A DNA stretch of 6,795 bases from an uncultured Clostridia bacterium. Its GTDB lineage: Bacteria; Bacillota; Clostridia; Oscillospirales; Acutalibacteraceae. Both the position numbers and the translations under genes were made by a program. The stretch covers positions 1-6,795 of the forward strand of contig CALBKQ010000081.1 of assembly GCA_937895645.1 (NCBI GenBank), read 5' to 3'. Below the pieces are notes generated by a model. The model was not told the DNA's origin. It did not search any database and saw only the letters and a list, made by a program, of their open reading frames with translations. Below are positions 5,817-6,795 of the stretch, one piece after another (within the stretch, counting starts at the first letter, position 1; the number at the start of each line of letters is the position of its first letter).

Positions 5817-6795
5817 ATGAACCTTAAAGAACAAAGACAATGGGTACTGAATGAACTTTCAAGCGTTGCTGATTTCTGGCTTAAAAACGGTATGGATAAA
5901 GTTCACGGTGGCGTTTACACTTGTCTTGATAAGGACGGTAAAGTTTTTTCAACTGACAAAAGCGTATGGATGCAAGGCAGATGCGGTTGGACTTTTGCTT
6001 ATCTTTGCCACGTTTACGGTGTAAAAAAGGAATGGCTTGAGGCAAGTAAAAGTTGTATTGACTTCCTTGAAAACTACTGTGTAAACAAAAACGCTGACGG
6101 CAGACTTTACTTTACAGTTACAGAAGACGGCAAACCACTTCGCCAAAGAAGATATTGCTATTCAGAAGCATTTTACTGTATTGCAAATGCTGAATACTAT
6201 GGCATAACAGGTGAAAAAGAGCATTTAGAAAGAGCAAGAAAAGCCTACGATATGTACTGGAATCTTAACCACGGAATGACTGACCCAACAGGCCTTGGTC
6301 CAAAAACTGACCCAGAAACCCGTACAGGTAGAGCTCTTGGTATTCCAATGATTATTCTCAATGTTACATCAGTTATGCTTCGTGTTGACCCTGAAAATGC
6401 TGACCTTTACAACAAACGTGCTGATGAATGTGTTGCTGACATTTTCAAATATCACGTTAAAAAGGATTTAGGTTGCACTCTTGAAAGCGTTTCTCTTGAC
6501 GGTACACCAAGACTTAACATTACTGAAGGTCGAGTTGTAAACCCCGGTCATGATATTGAATGTAGCTGGTTCCTTATGGAAAGAGCAAATGAGACAGGTG
6601 ACAAAGAGTTACACGCTAAAGCTATTGAAATCTTTGATATGGCATTCGAAAAAGGCTGGGACAAGGAGTTCGGCGGTATCCTTTACTTCTTTGACTGCCT
6701 TGGTAATCCACCTGAGGCTTATGAGCACGATATGAAGCTCTGGTGGCCACACAATGAGGCACTTATTGCATCTTTGATGATTTACAGAGATACAA
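5817..6795 (+). CDS. N-acylglucosamine 2-epimerase (AGE) family protein, 3' end outside window
   Basis: AGE enzymes interconvert N-acetylglucosamine and N-acetylmannosamine in the cytoplasm, feeding amino-sugar and sialic-acid use or synthesis. The frame is open from ATG 5817 to the window end, giving 326 full codons of a family of about 390-430 residues; some 70-100 residues are missing, including the region of the second catalytic His. The visible protein is an alpha/alpha-barrel type sequence with HGGVYTCLD (30-38), WMQGRCGW (51-58, Arg55), RRYCYSEAF (about 113-121), NPGHDIECSW (His245, Glu248) and KLWWPHNEAL (about 307-316, Glu314). These correspond to the substrate-site Arg, His and Glu described in bacterial AGE. 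The WWPHNEAL form is that of AGE proper; cellobiose 2-epimerases usually read WWxQAE there, so AGE is preferred, though substrate is not proven. The gene has its own promoter and is separated by a terminator from the membrane enzymes upstream. Confidence 0.9.
   Translation, partial: MNLKEQRQWVLNELSSVADFWLKNGMDKVHGGVYTCLDKDGKVFSTDKSVWMQGRCGWTFAYLCHVYGVKKEWLEASKSCIDFLENYCVNKNADGRLYFTVTEDGKPLRQRRYCYSEAFYCIANAEYYGITGEKEHLERARKAYDMYWNLNHGMTDPTGLGPKTDPETRTGRALGIPMIILNVTSVMLRVDPENADLYNKRADECVADIFKYHVKKDLGCTLESVSLDGTPRLNITEGRVVNPGHDIECSWFLMERANETGDKELHAKAIEIFDMAFEKGWDKEFGGILYFFDCLGNPPEAYEHDMKLWWPHNEALIASLMIYRDT

Overview
The window is A+T-rich bacterial DNA with every gene on the + strand. Compact spacing, Shine-Dalgarno sites in front of each visible start, a U-tract terminator and the protein families present point to a low-G+C Gram-positive bacterium, most likely a gut-type clostridium (inference; species not resolved). 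There are no in-frame TGA codons that would suggest a recoded genome.

Layout: (1) bases 1-1220 hold the 3' third of mfd, the transcription-repair coupling factor, which begins before the window. (2) 1217-1906 encodes a DUF554 (YqgA/YdfK-type) membrane protein whose start overlaps the mfd stop as ATGA. (3) 1925-3757 and 3853-5670 are tandem paralogues of about 600 residues: six-helix membrane proteins with an extracellular alkaline-phosphatase-superfamily domain, closest in motif to OpgB/MdoB phosphoglycerol transferase and more distantly to LtaS. (4) A strong intrinsic terminator at 5722-5748 closes this transcription unit. (5) A good promoter at 5752-5780, with a palindrome in its spacer, drives a new gene at 5817 encoding an N-acylglucosamine 2-epimerase family enzyme that runs off the window end.

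The interesting part is the paralogue pair. The upstream copy is bracketed by an exact 26-base direct repeat (1869-1894 and 3770-3795). The first repeat copy codes for the C-terminus of the DUF554 protein. The second, in the gap between the paralogues, can still be read as that C-terminus followed by a stop. This looks like the scar of a tandem duplication that took in the end of the neighbouring gene. The paralogues align without gaps for about 600 residues, but the first 100 residues are far more diverged than the rest. At the position of the family's nucleophilic threonine the first has Ser and the second Gly, although the other metal ligands are intact, so the second may have lost or changed its activity.

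Functionally, the two membrane enzymes would be expected to move phosphoglycerol (or a similar group) from a membrane lipid onto a surface glycan or lipid. The epimerase would interconvert GlcNAc and ManNAc in the cytoplasm. A shared role in cell-surface glycan metabolism is possible, but the terminator and separate promoter argue against a single operon. No RNA genes, CRISPR arrays, integrases or transposases were seen, and no gene-free stretch exceeds 150 bases.
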